Assembly (NCBI GenBank): GCA_948099385.1
Contig: CANUEZ040000199.1
Coordinates: forward strand, 1,808,001 to 1,872,000
Direction: 5' to 3'
DNA: 64,000 nucleotides
Source of the DNA: Fasciola hepatica
Lineage: Eukaryota > Platyhelminthes > Trematoda > Plagiorchiida > Fasciolidae
Shown: positions 51,790 to 63,639 of the stretch, one piece after another
How the letters are laid out: each line of letters begins with the position of its first letter
Position numbering within the stretch: the stretch's first letter is position 1
The notes under the pieces: generated by a model
What the model saw: only the letters and a program-made list of their open reading frames with translations
The model's database searches: none
What the model was told of the DNA's origin: nothing
Made by a program: the position numbers and the translations under genes

Positions 51790-52720
51790 GATAGTCAATT
51801 AAATGGGTGATCTTTGCCTGCGCACGGGACGAACATTTAAAAGCAGCTCAAATCGGAACCAGGAAAGCAAGCTTCTTAGAACAGAATCAGTAACAATAAC
51901 AGTAAAAGAGAGACAGACAGAGGAAAGCAATGCGGCAAAAGGCTAGTGACTACGAGTTGGATGTTTTTACGAGGTCATTGATAAGAAGAATGGTCTTGCT
52001 TTGGGCAGGGTCAAGGCGAGATAATGGAGAAGAAGGGATCCCTCCTCAGATATAATTGTAACTTTCGATGGTGAGGGGAATTTGGGTCTTGTGTGAAAAG
52101 TAAGATGAATGAATTCAAAGAATGTTTGACACAAAAATGAAAAACAGTCTTTTGGTGCTCTCGAAGAAATAGCAGTACATGTGGGGGCCAAGGAGGGGAA
52201 CTGGAAAATGAAAATGCAAGAAGAACCGAAGAAGATTTGGACCTAACAGCAGCAGAGTCGAACCTAAGAGCTGAATGGTGAACGTTTCGTTTTCAGATAG
52301 ACAGACTGTTTTAGGGGCACTAAAATACACACTGTTATCTGAGCCTCAGGCTATTTATTATTCAATCAAGATCGGAATTCAGTGATACATAAACAATGGA
52401 GCAATCGCTAGAGATGTTAGCCAATGAGCCACGAGAATATGGGTTGGACAAATAGCAGCAGAAGGTGGTCGTAGGTAGAAGCACGAATGAGGTTTGGAAA
52501 GGTGAGGAGAATATCACAGATGAAAGACCAGATCAGTGTGGGGGTCAGGACAAAACCGTGAAGCACCCCAGCGGTCACTTGGAATAAGCCTGACAAAGCT
52601 CCATCGACTCGGATCACAATGACTCCTCCAAGGAAGATATTTGAATCCAAGAACTGAGTTCAAATTAGAATTAGAATACAGTTATATCTACTAAAACCTC
52701 AGCGCCTCACTTGATCAATG
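51790..52720 (-). mobile_element. I/Jockey-superfamily LINE remnant
   Basis: On the minus strand, about 52720-52640 reads KAIDQVRR (for 'KAFDRVW'). 52640-52500 reads VDGALSGLFQVTAGVLHGFV, the 'GVPQGSV' block, with a decayed 'YADD' near 52490. Further on, about 52070-51990, comes YIWGGIP...SRLDPAQSKTILLIND, and near 51900 LCLSLFYCYC.. LAFL, matching the end of reverse transcriptases of this type. Frameshifts occur throughout. The family is abundant in arthropods, so its origin is worth checking. Confidence 0.65.
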
Positions 52721-53020
52721 GCTTTTCAGACTTATGAAGACATCGGAAGAAGTTCGCCTTGGTTGCTCATCCCATGGAACCAGATGTGTGAGACACATGC
52801 CAACAAACCACCAGAGCTTTCGTGGTAGCGAAAACCATACTATCGAAATTCAGTTCCTCAAGAAATGCAATCAGTTTACTGTTACACCTTTCAACACGGA
52901 AATCTTACATGTGGTTTATTCCTAGGGGACTTATTGAGACTTTTCAAGCAGTCAGGAGGTTAGATTGAGAACAAGTCGAGCAAAATTCACTTTATGAACA
53001 ATTAGGAAATGTCGCTGATT

Positions 53021-53022
<2 letters not shown>

Positions 53023-53076
<54 letters not shown>
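53023..53076. repeat. AT microsatellite
   Basis: About 27 AT units, then 'gtatat'. Confidence 0.95.
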
Positions 53077-53083
<7 letters not shown>

Positions 53084-53884
53084 GCACGTACCAATGGTTA
53101 TTCACGAGTGTATGATGTTCCAGAGAAGACAGAAGCTTTTCTGTGATCACGATTTCCAAAATTCCGAACAGACCTTTGTGACAGAAACGAGTCGGTAGTT
53201 AGTAGGTCATGTGGGATCGTCAAACTTTGGGATGGAAAAACGTTTGCAGTCTTCTAATATGACGAAAATAGCTTTTATGGGGACAGATGTAATAACCGAC
53301 GGAGATTGGATGTAAGTTCTGAAACAGTTAATCAGCATAATGAGGGGGAATGCCATTGTAGACAGGATATTTCGCGATGCGAAGTAAAGGCCGAGCTTTC
53401 AGACGTTTCTGGAAGTAGATTTGACTTTAAAAATGTTCTGAAACAGTACAGATGAACCACATACAGTAAAAGACTTTCCTAGAGTGAATTTCACGGAATT
53501 GTGGCCGCACAATAGTCAGCCTTTCCCAACGGATCAGATACATACGTTCGTGGAAAATTTGAAATGAGGAGAAATTAAAGTAGTTAAAAAATATGGGAAA
53601 CATCTTTCGCGAACGTCCAAAAGGAACGGTTATCAATGGCACATGATTCTGAGTTTTATTCACTGCAGCAAAAAAAAATGATTGCTGTCATGTAGCGCAG
53701 TATTTTCTACGCGCTCACAAGTAGCAGTCTTATAAGTATGGGATTTTGGAGTGGCTCCAGAGTTTGACAAAAACTTCTTTCCTTCGCATTGCTCGAATAT
53801 ATGCATGGATGATCCGTTTGGGCGATCGAAACTTTCCGGACTCCGAATGATGTGATCGTCGTCAAGTGATCACTCATTAGTATG

Positions 53885-54185
53885 TGGTTGAACTACCTCC
53901 GGATGACATAACAGCATTCACTCGTCGACTCATGTTCCCTATCAACAGCCCGATAGCATCTAGTAGCATACGATCTCATTCCCACTCTAAGGCAATCCTC
54001 AACTCCTCTAGAGTTTCACACTGCTGTCTCTGATCAACTTCCCTCCTAAGTTGCTCCTACAAAATCCGATTGGATTGTGATCAAAGGATCGAGCTGGCCA
54101 AGAGATCGTCTTTGTCTCGTGATGTGCGTCGAACTCACGTACGAGAAGGGAACAAAATGCAGCCGCATTCTCGTCCTGTAAAATC
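53885..54185 (-). mobile_element. Tc1-family transposase fragment
   Basis: On the minus strand LQDENAAAFCS, then ISWPARSFDHNPIGF correspond to the catalytic C-terminal block of Tc1 transposases (usually WPARSPDLNPIE). After a frameshift, LEELRIALEWE and RRVNAVMSSGG give the C-terminus. Terminal inverted repeats were not found. Dead copy. Confidence 0.7.
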
Positions 54186-54635
54186 GCATTAGTAGTTTAG
54201 CGCCACAGTGACAAGATGTGCCACACCAGGACTTCTAGGAATATCAGTTTACTCCGACCTTCCCACCAGATGGTTCACCAGACAAGCACTGAAATAACAT
54301 TATGCTGCATTGTTGCTGTCATCATACTAATTTTATTGGTTTCGGAGATTTATTTCCAAACACGCCTTCGACGATCATGTTCTGATGACGAAAGTGCTGA
54401 TTCTCCAGCCCAAATGATTCACTCCCATTATTGAATCGACCGATAATCTGCTCACTGTCCTTCTTGAAAGACCAAAGTACTCCGTAATCTCGTAATATGA
54501 CCTGGTGATGTACATCTTCCGATGGCTCTCCTTACGTGCTTCATCTTATGTTAGCAAGTGAACTTGAAATGGCAGACAGATGCGTGGGCCGTCAGACTAG
54601 GAAGTACATGCAGTTGTGTTTCAATGGTTTTAAAT

Positions 54636-54790
54636 GTTTGTGTTAGTTGTAGCTCGAATTATTGGTTGCCATGATGTTCCGATCTCTGAGCTTGGCGTTC
54701 AGATCGCAAGCGTTTCATCACCAGTCGAGGTGACATAGTTAATGCATGTGCATTGTTGGAGGTGTTCTTCTGCATTTATTGATTTGTCAT
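54636..54790. repeat. Dispersed repeat, related to 10921-11060
   Basis: Shares the 'gatctctgagcttggcgtt' type block and the 'gcaagcgtttcatca.cagt' block with the other copy. On the minus strand it reads RL.SERQAQR. The source element is unknown. Confidence 0.6.
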
Positions 54791-55724
54791 TAGTTCTGAC
54801 ATTGAGCCTCTTAGATAACCTAGTGCCCAAACCTCGATGTTTGTTTTTCTGCTTGGCCTCTACTAGCGTGAACTTCGACCTTAGACAGTTGACGTTTCAT
54901 TAGAGGAGCTTGACCTCTTGCACTTTGCGCTGTTGGTCGCACTTTCAGTGTTTGAATTTTCGATGATTCAGTACCGGCTACACGACGCCGACGCAGTTCA
55001 AAGAATTAGTAATTTCTGATAATTTTCCCCAGTTCACTCAAAATAAACTAAGAAAGCTATATTTACTAGATTAGAAGCAAAGGTGATGTATGAAATTCTT
55101 ATGCCCGATTCGTTTTCAACTCTCCCCCTAAGGCTCGCAAAATATCTCGTATTAATAATGTAGCACACCATGATTATATAAGACGTTGGTCCATGAACCT
55201 AGTCGCTGCCAAAAGACCATATTGACCTGACTGCTGCGGACAACCAAGCCTTCTAATGAGCTAGTATTTAGACTAAACACTGCTCAGCAGGATTCATTTC
55301 TCATTCTATCGATCCATGCCATCTATCGTCTATCCCGTTGGTCACAAACCGGTTCTGACTTTTCATTGTGATTATCAGCCGATGAAATTGGATTGAGCTG
55401 TTGAAAACCAAGAAGTGATCACTGAGTCAAGATCATTTTTCGCATTTATGACTTTATGAACAAGGTTTTTACATTAGCTTCTCTGGTCTAGTTCTGCAGC
55501 GTCTAATTTTGAGCTACCGATCAACTGGACTGTGGGTTAGAGCGATATGTTTCTTCCCTTCATCCGCCGAATTTTGTAAGTTATATAAATAATGCACTCA
55601 TTTATTCTGTCCGTTGAACGAGGTATATATACAGTATAATGATCGTATGCTGTCCTTTCTGAACAACTTTATTCCTTGTAATTTCAACAACCCCATGCCA
55701 CCCCGCCCGCTTCCACGCTATCAG

Positions 55725-55844
55725 TGCGCCAATGAATTCTATCATATGTTCGGTCCGGAGCTGAAAAACATCACGGGCGATAGTAAGACGCTGAGTGAAG
55801 TGTTACGTCTGGTTGATCAGCTATTCACGTCGATCAAAAGTCAA
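55725..55844 (+). CDS. Axonemal dynein heavy chain, exon 7
   Basis: The acceptor 'cgcccgcttccacgctatcag' is a strong polypyrimidine site, phase 0. The exon encodes CANEFYHMFGPELKNITGDS, the conserved 'FYxxFGPELKxVTGD' block of the dynein tail, then LSEVLRLVDQLF, ending at CAA|gtaaac (55845). The open frame also extends to 55635, but that would insert about 30 non-conserved residues, so the inner acceptor is preferred. Confidence 0.8.
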
Positions 55845-56944
55845 GTAAACCACTCTTCTACATAATTGTGTGTGCTTACTTTCCAAGTTGAAACATTGAG
55901 TACACTATTTTTAAGATTTTCACACATAAATAGTGTCATTCTGAACACAAAACATGTTGCTAACAACAACAGGCGCTGGAAAACAGTATGAAATTTGATG
56001 AAAACATCATCTTCCGTCCTGGGGGCTGTCACTCTACTTGGTCGACTAGTCTAGAGCAGGCAGACGGCTAAGGGACTTCTTCTGGTCTTTTTGCCCGGGG
56101 GTTCACATCTGACTTTTGCACAATGAAGAGCAATATTTAAGGTGACCGGGTACGTTTACCCTCTGCAGGGTCGTACGGAAGTCCGTATAGTCTTGGAGCT
56201 ATATGTTAAATCTGAGAACCAATTAGAGACCAATTACTGTGAAATGAGATCATGATATAACCCAGTTAGTGGTGCAACTCCTAACTTGCACTCTCATTTG
56301 TGCGCTTTTTAATTAGAATAATGATAATATTTTTACCTCCTTGTGTATCACACATAAATGATACGACACTTCAAGAAGGGTGTCATGGGTAGTAAGAGGT
56401 TGCTGAATGGGGAAGTGGATGGCATTCAAATGTTGTCCAAGTATTTTATGTGAAAAGTTATTCATTCCGATCAAATGTAAGGCTACTAAAACTTTGGATT
56501 CAAGCCCATTATGTCCAAACTGGATATGGATTTCTCTTTGGTTACACTAGTTTCTGCAGTGTATCGATTTCCATGCATAATCAACAGTTACCTAATTAAA
56601 TATTTGCGAGAACAGTATGTGCAGTGTCTTGTTCTCATAGTTGATGGTATTTGAAATTCGCTCCAGTATAGCTGGATCGTAGGTTCGAGTTATTAAATCC
56701 ATCTTGCGCAGGAGGGGACAACAAGTAAAAAACCGCTGTCACGGACGATGCAAACGCTTTTTTGCCGCTCGTATCGAATGTGCAAAGTCTTTGATGTGGT
56801 TTCTTAGGTCAGTTAGTAGAATGCGCGTAGTGTTAAGTCGTAGCCAGTGTCCGTGAATAGGTTTGATTCTCGTTGGGGACGACTATTGTTATCACAATAT
56901 AATGAATCCAATTTGTTACGCAACTACTCTTCATACTTTTCTAG
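55845..56944 (+). other. Dynein intron 7, nothing recognised
   Basis: Phase 0, 1.1 kb. No element recognised. Confidence 0.65.
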
Positions 56945-57193
56945 GATTTACCGTGTCCTTTTTTGCCGAAGAATGAAAAAATTTGGCTCAAAGTGAAGGG
57001 TGATTTCGAAGACCATGCATCTATGATCGATGCGAAAGCCAAGAATTTTATCAACGATTATTTCGCTCATATTCGAGGTCCAACATCGGCATTCGACTTA
57101 TTGGAAAAATTCAAATCAGTTAAAGCGCGGGCCGCAATCACGTGTTTGTTGAAGGACAAATATCGTGATGTTTTGCGAAGTTTTGGCAACGAA
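56945..57193 (+). CDS. Axonemal dynein heavy chain, exon 8
   Basis: Acceptor 'cttttctag', phase 0: DLPCPFLPKNEKIWLKVK, then AFDLLEKFKSVKARAA, the tail helix usually written 'AFDLLxxFKxIKxR'. It ends RSFGNE before gtaagt at 57194. Confidence 0.88.
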
Positions 57194-57418
57194 GTAAGTT
57201 TCGTACATTCAAGAATAAGTATTGATCTTGGAACTACCACAGTAAACATTTTCATCAGTTACCTGTGAATCAAAAAGAATCTTGTGGTTTGGAGAAGAAA
57301 TTAAAACCGACTTGACAGTACTACAGTATGTGATTAAATGGTTTTTAGACTGAGATGCACACCAATGCAATGTCTCAAAATTAAATGACTGACAAACTGA
57401 CAAACACCACACCATCTC

Positions 57419-57455
57419 CCCCCCCCCACACACACACCACCACCACCACCACCTA
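57419..57455. repeat. C-run, CA and CAC microsatellite
   Basis: 'ccccccccc' followed by CA units and CAC units. Confidence 0.9.
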
Positions 57456-57928
57456 CTGTAAAAGTGTCCTTCAACCCAGCCAACGGCCAATCAAATGCAT
57501 AACTGTCACCTATATGATGTGCAAGAGCACGATTAGGAATCATTGAAAACAATTGTTCGCTCTCCAGTGTTGTTTTTTTAATGTGACCATGGGACTGTCC
57601 AAGCAATTAAATGACTGCTTGGCATCACTTTTATCCTGGTAACGCTAAAGATTTTTCTGACGTAATTTTCAATTTTTATGGCCACTTAAATTAAGGAATT
57701 GGTTCAACTATCAAAACAAGATTGCCAGTTAACTTTCAGACACAAAAAATGTGCACAATTATCCGCAACTTATAATTAGCCTACTAACAAGCACGTCAGA
57801 ATGAACCTCGTGAAAGTACTACCCGACATAGGTCGCTACTGATAAAATGCCTATTAAACGTTTCGATTTTATGCGTCAATTTTGTTTGCCACACATCATT
57901 GAGGCATGGACAGTATGATCATCCCACG

Positions 57929-58290
57929 TGTGGGGGTATGGTCCGAAACGTCGTTCGATAGACAATACGTTAACACCGGCCCCTACCGAGCCCACGAAAC
58001 CACGATCTACAGGACAGCCGATCGATGGCGAGAATCGATAGACGAGAGACGAATCATACCGGTGACATCTAAGCCCCAAGGCGTGGCCACCCACACCAGT
58101 CGGACCAATGCGCTGTGGGTTACGTCTGGGTACGTGATCCGACTACCTATATTGTCCTCGTTTCTTACATATAAAAGGAAACAGTTCGCAGGCGAAACAC
58201 AGCTCTCACTAGGATTAGTGGGACGGTTCAAAGTACCACGTGGCGTTGGTCTCGGGGATACGCCTCGTTGAAGTCGTGATGGCATAGCTG
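57929..58290 (+). mobile_element. Possible solo LTR
   Basis: A stretch visibly richer in G+C than its surroundings starts with TGTGGGGG and holds a TATA-like 'acatataaaagg' near 58170, as in fluke Gypsy LTRs. No matching partner is in this window and no target-site duplication was found, so this is a tentative reading. The ORF across it (57906-58271) is probably fortuitous. Confidence 0.35.
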
Positions 58291-59179
58291 AAATTTTTGA
58301 CCTGACTGTTGCAGTTACTATGACGGTGGCTGGTAGTTGGATGTGACCCACTTAGGACTAGCCCATCGGACAATGCCACGCAATTTTTTTAGCGAGAATC
58401 CAGAAAAAGTCAAAATCTAGATACTGCTACTGTTCCCAGTAGTATTACTAGAAATTCGAAGCTCCGGGGCTGTACCCATTTCCAAAGAACACTATTCACG
58501 GCATTCAGTGCTTATATTCACATGCATTCTTTATGGAATTAAAACTACTGTGTATAGTTATATTCCCAATTTTTCTGTTTCTTTGATTTTCTGATTTCCG
58601 ACTGAGGTTTTCGCTTATAGATAGCATCCAAGGCCGTCGCACCCAGTGCATGATTATTAGTTGTTCGAACTAAGTTGGACTGTGCTGGTGAACGGAGCAC
58701 TGTTATCCAACGAATAGCCGTTTTCTGGGGGAAATAACTGATAGAATGCATCCATGATCAATTATGGTGAAGTACACTCACTACTTGTTCGGTGTATTCA
58801 CTATTCCGAAAAAAGGAGACTTCAATCAATTACTAGGGTTCCCACAATCAGAACAAGACAGGAAACTAAATTAACAACGGTTTCGTTTTGCATGGAATAT
58901 GCTAATAGCGTGGACACCAATCGTGTGTCCGAAATGTGATCAACCGTCATCAATAGCACTGGTTCGAATTTTAGTGGTTAGATACGAACAGACGCAACCG
59001 GTAAGCAGATAAAGGTGAGTATAAAAAGCCGAATGAGCCTTGGAAGTAATCATTTGAGGATACGTGGCTTGTGTCAGAACACAGGTAAGCTTCATGTTCT
59101 GACAGATTGCGGCACACAGATTGGTGCTGTCGAAGCAGAGTTTAATCACTTCTGGTCTAACAACACACTAAACGAAACA

Positions 59180-59790
59180 ACAAATTAGATGGATAGGCTA
59201 TGTTATTTCGGCAGTTGTATTTCGCCGGAGGTTGGATGTCGGATGGAATGCCATCGCGATCACGGTAAAAGCCCCACTCACTTGAGTCGACAAACTCACA
59301 TCTGCTTTTCCATCAAGGTTAGATTGCACGCTGTGGCAGTTCGATCGGTTCTTCTTCGCGGCTCATAAACGTGTTGGCTAAAACTGGTAGATGCACGAAA
59401 ATTGTCGGTATTCGATCACTTTCTTCTTTGTAGTACTGCTCAAATCTGGTGGGAATATTGTATCAGCAATGCTGAATTTAGGCACATAATCACGGTTGGG
59501 TGAGACAAATCATTGGATCAAGCAGTACAGCTCATCAATCTACGACGCTTCGGGCGTGTGTTGTGCATGTCCCCGGAAAACGTTCCTTGTGTAATACATT
59601 TGCTTAGACCAGTAGCGATTGTAAGATTGATAAGGGCGGCAGGACCAAAATATGCACGAGGCATCCGAACCCCAATCTCATTCAGTAGACTTGGCCGTGA
59701 AAATCACGTTATTCTACCAGGGTGGTGCGCACTCATTAAATATAACGGAAGACAATGCGGAATGTGAAGACAATTTACGTTTTTTTCCAT
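59180..59790 (+). mobile_element. Decayed RTE-like LINE tail
   Basis: With frame changes the + strand reads MDRLCYFGSCISP (59190), FSIKVRLHAVAVRSVLLRGS (59310), RKLSVFDHF (59390), CISNAEFRHI (59465) and LRRFGRVLCMSPENVP (59540). It is the same C-terminal LINE region as elsewhere in the window, here more diverged. Confidence 0.65.
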
Positions 59791-60708
59791 CCGCCTTAAT
59801 TAATCACCAGATACTTTCTGAGGTTATCTTCCTACTTTCTCCAGACTTCTCTTTTTTCACTTTTCAGTGGGGATTTTGTTGGGGGATGGCAACCAAAACC
59901 ATCACACCTGAGACATGGTAAATGGTTGATCGAACTGATGATCCCATCTCAAGGGAGCATGAAATGTTTGTGACCTGAACGTCAAAGTCAACGGTAAACA
60001 GCTCATGAAAATATTCTACACTATTTAGTTATGTTGAACAAGTCAGTCAGACGCAGATTCATGGATATCCAATCAGACTATCTCCTTCAGGCATCGTATT
60101 TGACAAACCAAAGATTTTTTGACTCTGCTCGTTATGCGATAACATACTGTCAGACTAAACGGCTCTGGAAAATATGTTTGTATAGAATACGACGGACAAT
60201 CAATTAGTTACGTTGTTAGAGATGTATGTACCAACAGTGAACTTTCCAAGAACTTTGTGAATAAAACCAGCTCCTTATCCACAACATGACTAATTCAGCT
60301 ACGTAAAATCTCTTATAGCATTTAACAGAGAACCTCAAGTTGAATCCCCAAAACGAATTATTGAGCCGACAATGCGTCCTTTTCTTGTTTAAGTAAATTT
60401 AGGAATATCACGTTTCAAATGCAACATATATGTTGATATGAAGAAAACCGCTGAGTCTCTGCCTAGATATCCCAACATCTGACATATGGGAGCTGTTGGA
60501 ACTGATTGGATCTACAGTGATTTCGATTCTTCAGAAGGATGAAATAAACTGCATAGTTTTTTTCGAAACTATTCACTGGTGACATGAACTTTGATATTAC
60601 GTGAAAGACCACTTCATACAGCAAGAACTGGTTGGGCAATTTTATGAACTGGGATTAAAAAGGCGCCAAGTTTAACATCTTGTTTCCTATCCTACTCCCA
60701 CCTCGTAG

Positions 60709-60888
60709 CTGCTCAAAGTCGAACTGAAATTCAAAGAACTGAGAGACACTCCACTTGTGGCACATTATCTGCCACCGATCGCCGGTTCCATTTCTTGGAC
60801 TCGACTGATTCTATCCACGGTGAAAGCGAGCATATTACGATTTATCAATTCGCAACCGGATATATTGGATGAGGATGAAGGTAAAGCG
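60709..60888 (+). CDS. Axonemal dynein heavy chain, exon 9
   Basis: Acceptor 'ctcccacctcgtag', phase 0: LLKVELKFKELRDTPLVAHY, then LPPIAGSISWTRLILSTVK and SILRFINSQPDILDEDEGKA. This is the 'PP.AG.I.W' tail motif. The donor is gcg|gtaagt at 60889. Confidence 0.9.
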
Positions 60889-61396
60889 GTAAGTTATCTA
60901 TGCGACAGGTTTTACATGCAGTTTAGTGAAACTGATACAGCACAAACGAGAAGTGAAAATACGATGTTCTGCATGTTGTACATGATATTCTATTTAGGTT
61001 CCATCGCTCGAGTTTCGAAATTCTATTTTAGTTACTGGTAACGGTTGTAGTAGTTAGTTGTTGAGGCTTGTCTTGCGTCCTTAAAAAGGCCGTTAGATTG
61101 CCGTTTACACGCTTGCGCAGGAATTTTGCAATTGTCGCACTCAGCTTCGATTCACAGTCGATTGATTGCTTTGGAGTCTGTTGATCACACACTTACGTCC
61201 ACTCGAGCTCGCGTGCACCCTGTCTTCAGTTTTTGGATTTGCGTTGCAATAAAATCGGATTGTACGGTAAGCAACAGTAAATGTCACAACGTAACATCTT
61301 CTACTAACTACTTCTTATCAACTGTTGTACTTTCCTCCCTGCATTTTTTGTGTTTACTATTGTTTCATTGGCACCTTGCTGGATTCTAGGCCGGTT

Positions 61397-61459
<63 letters not shown>

Positions 61460-62984
61460 GAAATACAACTGGGCAGTGCTTCCATGGTTTTCAGTGGTGA
61501 TCTGGGCTTTGTTGCTGTTTGTTAAATACTTTCCTGAACTGATTAAATCTTCTGCTGATAATGGTGGTAAAATGTACTTTGTTAGTACTGCCATGTTAAT
61601 AGAATATTGGATTGTGCTCATTGACGGTCATAGATTATCGTCTTCAATGATCCTACTGCCATTGTATTTTGGTGAAGTCTCTTTTGAGTTGTTCAACATG
61701 CACGACAGATTCTCAACCGTTCGATGAAAGTCCACTAAGTTGTCTAAATATCTTCCGAGTTCTACGGCACCTTTAACTGAGGAGTGTTCGAGGAAGTGCG
61801 GAATAATGCCCATGTAATTTACTTGCTAATTTGTAGTCGCAGTAGTTGTTATTACAAACCGCCTATTAATAAGTATTTACGTAGTGAATCTCTGGGCCAA
61901 CGGTTTGAGCTTAGCATTAGGGAAACATCAAAATAATGCATTTGGGTCTGTGGTCATTAAATGTGCAGTTCAGGCGACACCGTGTGGTACAGCTTTTCGG
62001 TCACGTCAAGTGAACAGCCTCAATCTATCAGAAGCAATGTGATCAACAAAAGCCAGTTGTGATTGGTCGATTAACAATTTACCAATCATTACACGCCATC
62101 ACACATATTCACAAATTAGTTCCGAATAAAAATAGCCTATTTCCACAGCTCTGGTCTTCTCACTCCTTCAGAGTACGTACTTCTGGATAAGAGTCATTTC
62201 AATGCACTTTATGAGCCCGAATATTCCGATTCACACAATGCCCTATCGGGACACGACAGATCCCCAGTCAGTGGTAACTCTCCTACCAAAAACCTGGTAC
62301 ATCTATGTGATTCACGAAAGAGAACAACATGAATAGGGTTCATGGCTAAGAATGCGTAATTGGTTTGCAAAAAAGAGTGCTAATGATGGAGGAAGCTGTG
62401 TGGAAACATTTATGATTTCAGTTTCTCATTCGCAACATGAGTCATAATCTTGCTTCATAATGATCCAGCAAGCCGGCCGTGATCAAACGGTCATCGTGCA
62501 CTTTTGACACTTCTGCTTCGGGTTCAGAAGCAGCCTGCACCGGCAGCCGCAGCCTGTCACTTTCCTCAGCTGGCAGCCTCTAATTTACCGCGCCCCGCTT
62601 CCTGAAATGTACAATAAGAAGTAAATAAATGAAAGAATAAGAATGTCAGTGAAAAGCTCATAGGTGAATCACCGGATCAATAATAAACCTAACGGCTCCT
62701 CTCAATTTGGCTGGATCTTGGTTTTGACAGTTCACTGTCATTTAACCATAACCACCAAAATGTATTTAATTGACAGATGATTGACTGAGCTACCGCATGT
62801 TCCATCAGATGTGTTCTGGTTTTTCTCATGCTCACTGTATGGTACTGGTGTTGATTTAAAAATTGTCCGAATGCTAATTTATCTTCCGTGTAAATATCTT
62901 TCGTTGGACAACTGTTCCTATGCTTGTCTCTCCGTATCTCACACAATTATCCTTCTCCCCTCTTTTTGGAAATAATTATTGCAG
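60889..62984 (+). other. Dynein intron 9
   Basis: Phase 0. Only the AT microsatellite at 61400-61457 was recognised. Confidence 0.65.
61400..61457. repeat. AT microsatellite
   Basis: About 28 AT units. The short ORFs across it are artefacts of the repeat. Confidence 0.95.
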
Positions 62985-63137
62985 GTCAAGGCACGATATG
63001 TCAGTTTAGCTGATGAATTACGCAAATACGAGATTAGCCGTCACAAGTCTTGGGAAACGGAAGTGAATGCAATCGTAAGCCTTCGACTCAGTCAACCGGT
63101 GCTCTTCAAACATACAATTCAAATAGCCTTCGATCAG
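62985..63137 (+). CDS. Axonemal dynein heavy chain, exon 10 (last in window)
   Basis: Acceptor 'taattattgcag', phase 0: VKARYVSLADELRKYEIS, RHKSWETEVNAIVSLRLSQ. It ends at DQ|gtcagt (63138), phase 0. A second possible donor (gtaagc near 63074) would shorten it. The gene continues beyond the window. Confidence 0.8.
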
Positions 63138-63177
63138 GTCAGTTCGCTGCTTAGTGCGGCTGCTAATGTTGCTGTTT

Positions 63178-63240
63178 TTATTATTATTATTGTTATTATT
63201 GTTATTACTGCTATTACCGTCATTATTTTTCTTGTTGTTA
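63178..63240. repeat. TTA-type microsatellite
   Basis: 'ttattattattgttattattg' type units over about 60 bp. Confidence 0.85.
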
Positions 63241-63639
63241 TATTCACTATACGAACAAACGTAGTCAAAATAGGTAGTTTTTCGATCCGTGGATAAGCAG
63301 GTGTCTGGTCTATAGTATGCGCAAGCTGTACATGCAGTCAGATCGGACCAAGTAGGACCACCCAGCGGGCAACGAATCAACCAGCATTTCTGGTCTACTG
63401 CCGAAGTCTGATTTCTTGGATCAAATCGGTCATGAAGTAGGTGATATCAATTTGTTTGACGTACTCGTGTGAAAGCCGTTAGTGGCTGAACCGAAAACGG
63501 GACCACCCAATAAAGAATTGTATTCAGCCGGTCAGTCTACGGAGAATTATACTGCGATATGTATATTCGTAGTTTTTATACGCTGTTCACCAAAAAAACG
63601 CCCTCCTCCTCCCCTGTATCGCACATGACTTACAATCCC

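Larger units (their letters stand above)
51281..55724 (+). other. Dynein intron 6
   Basis: Phase 0. It holds the I/Jockey-type LINE, a Tc1 remnant, an AT microsatellite and a dispersed repeat. The ORF immediately before exon 7 (from 55614) is open by chance and is discussed with exon 7. Confidence 0.7.
57194..60708 (+). other. Dynein intron 8
   Basis: Phase 0. It holds a C/A-rich tract (57419-57455), a possible solo LTR and a decayed LINE tail. Nothing else is recognised. Confidence 0.65.

Noticed and set aside
55614..55724. Extra N-terminal part of exon 7
   Set aside because: Not conserved with dynein tails, and the inner acceptor at 55724 is much stronger. Kept only as an alternative.
57906..58271. 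121-codon ORF as a possible gene
   Set aside because: It overlaps an LTR-like stretch, has another long ORF on the opposite strand, and no domain is seen. The ORF is explained by base composition.
61304..61621. ORFs across the AT repeat
   Set aside because: The open frames come from the (AT)n array and carry no other signal.
63018..63380. 120-codon minus-strand ORF
   Set aside because: It overlaps the TTA repeat and the antisense of exon 10, so it is a by-product of both.
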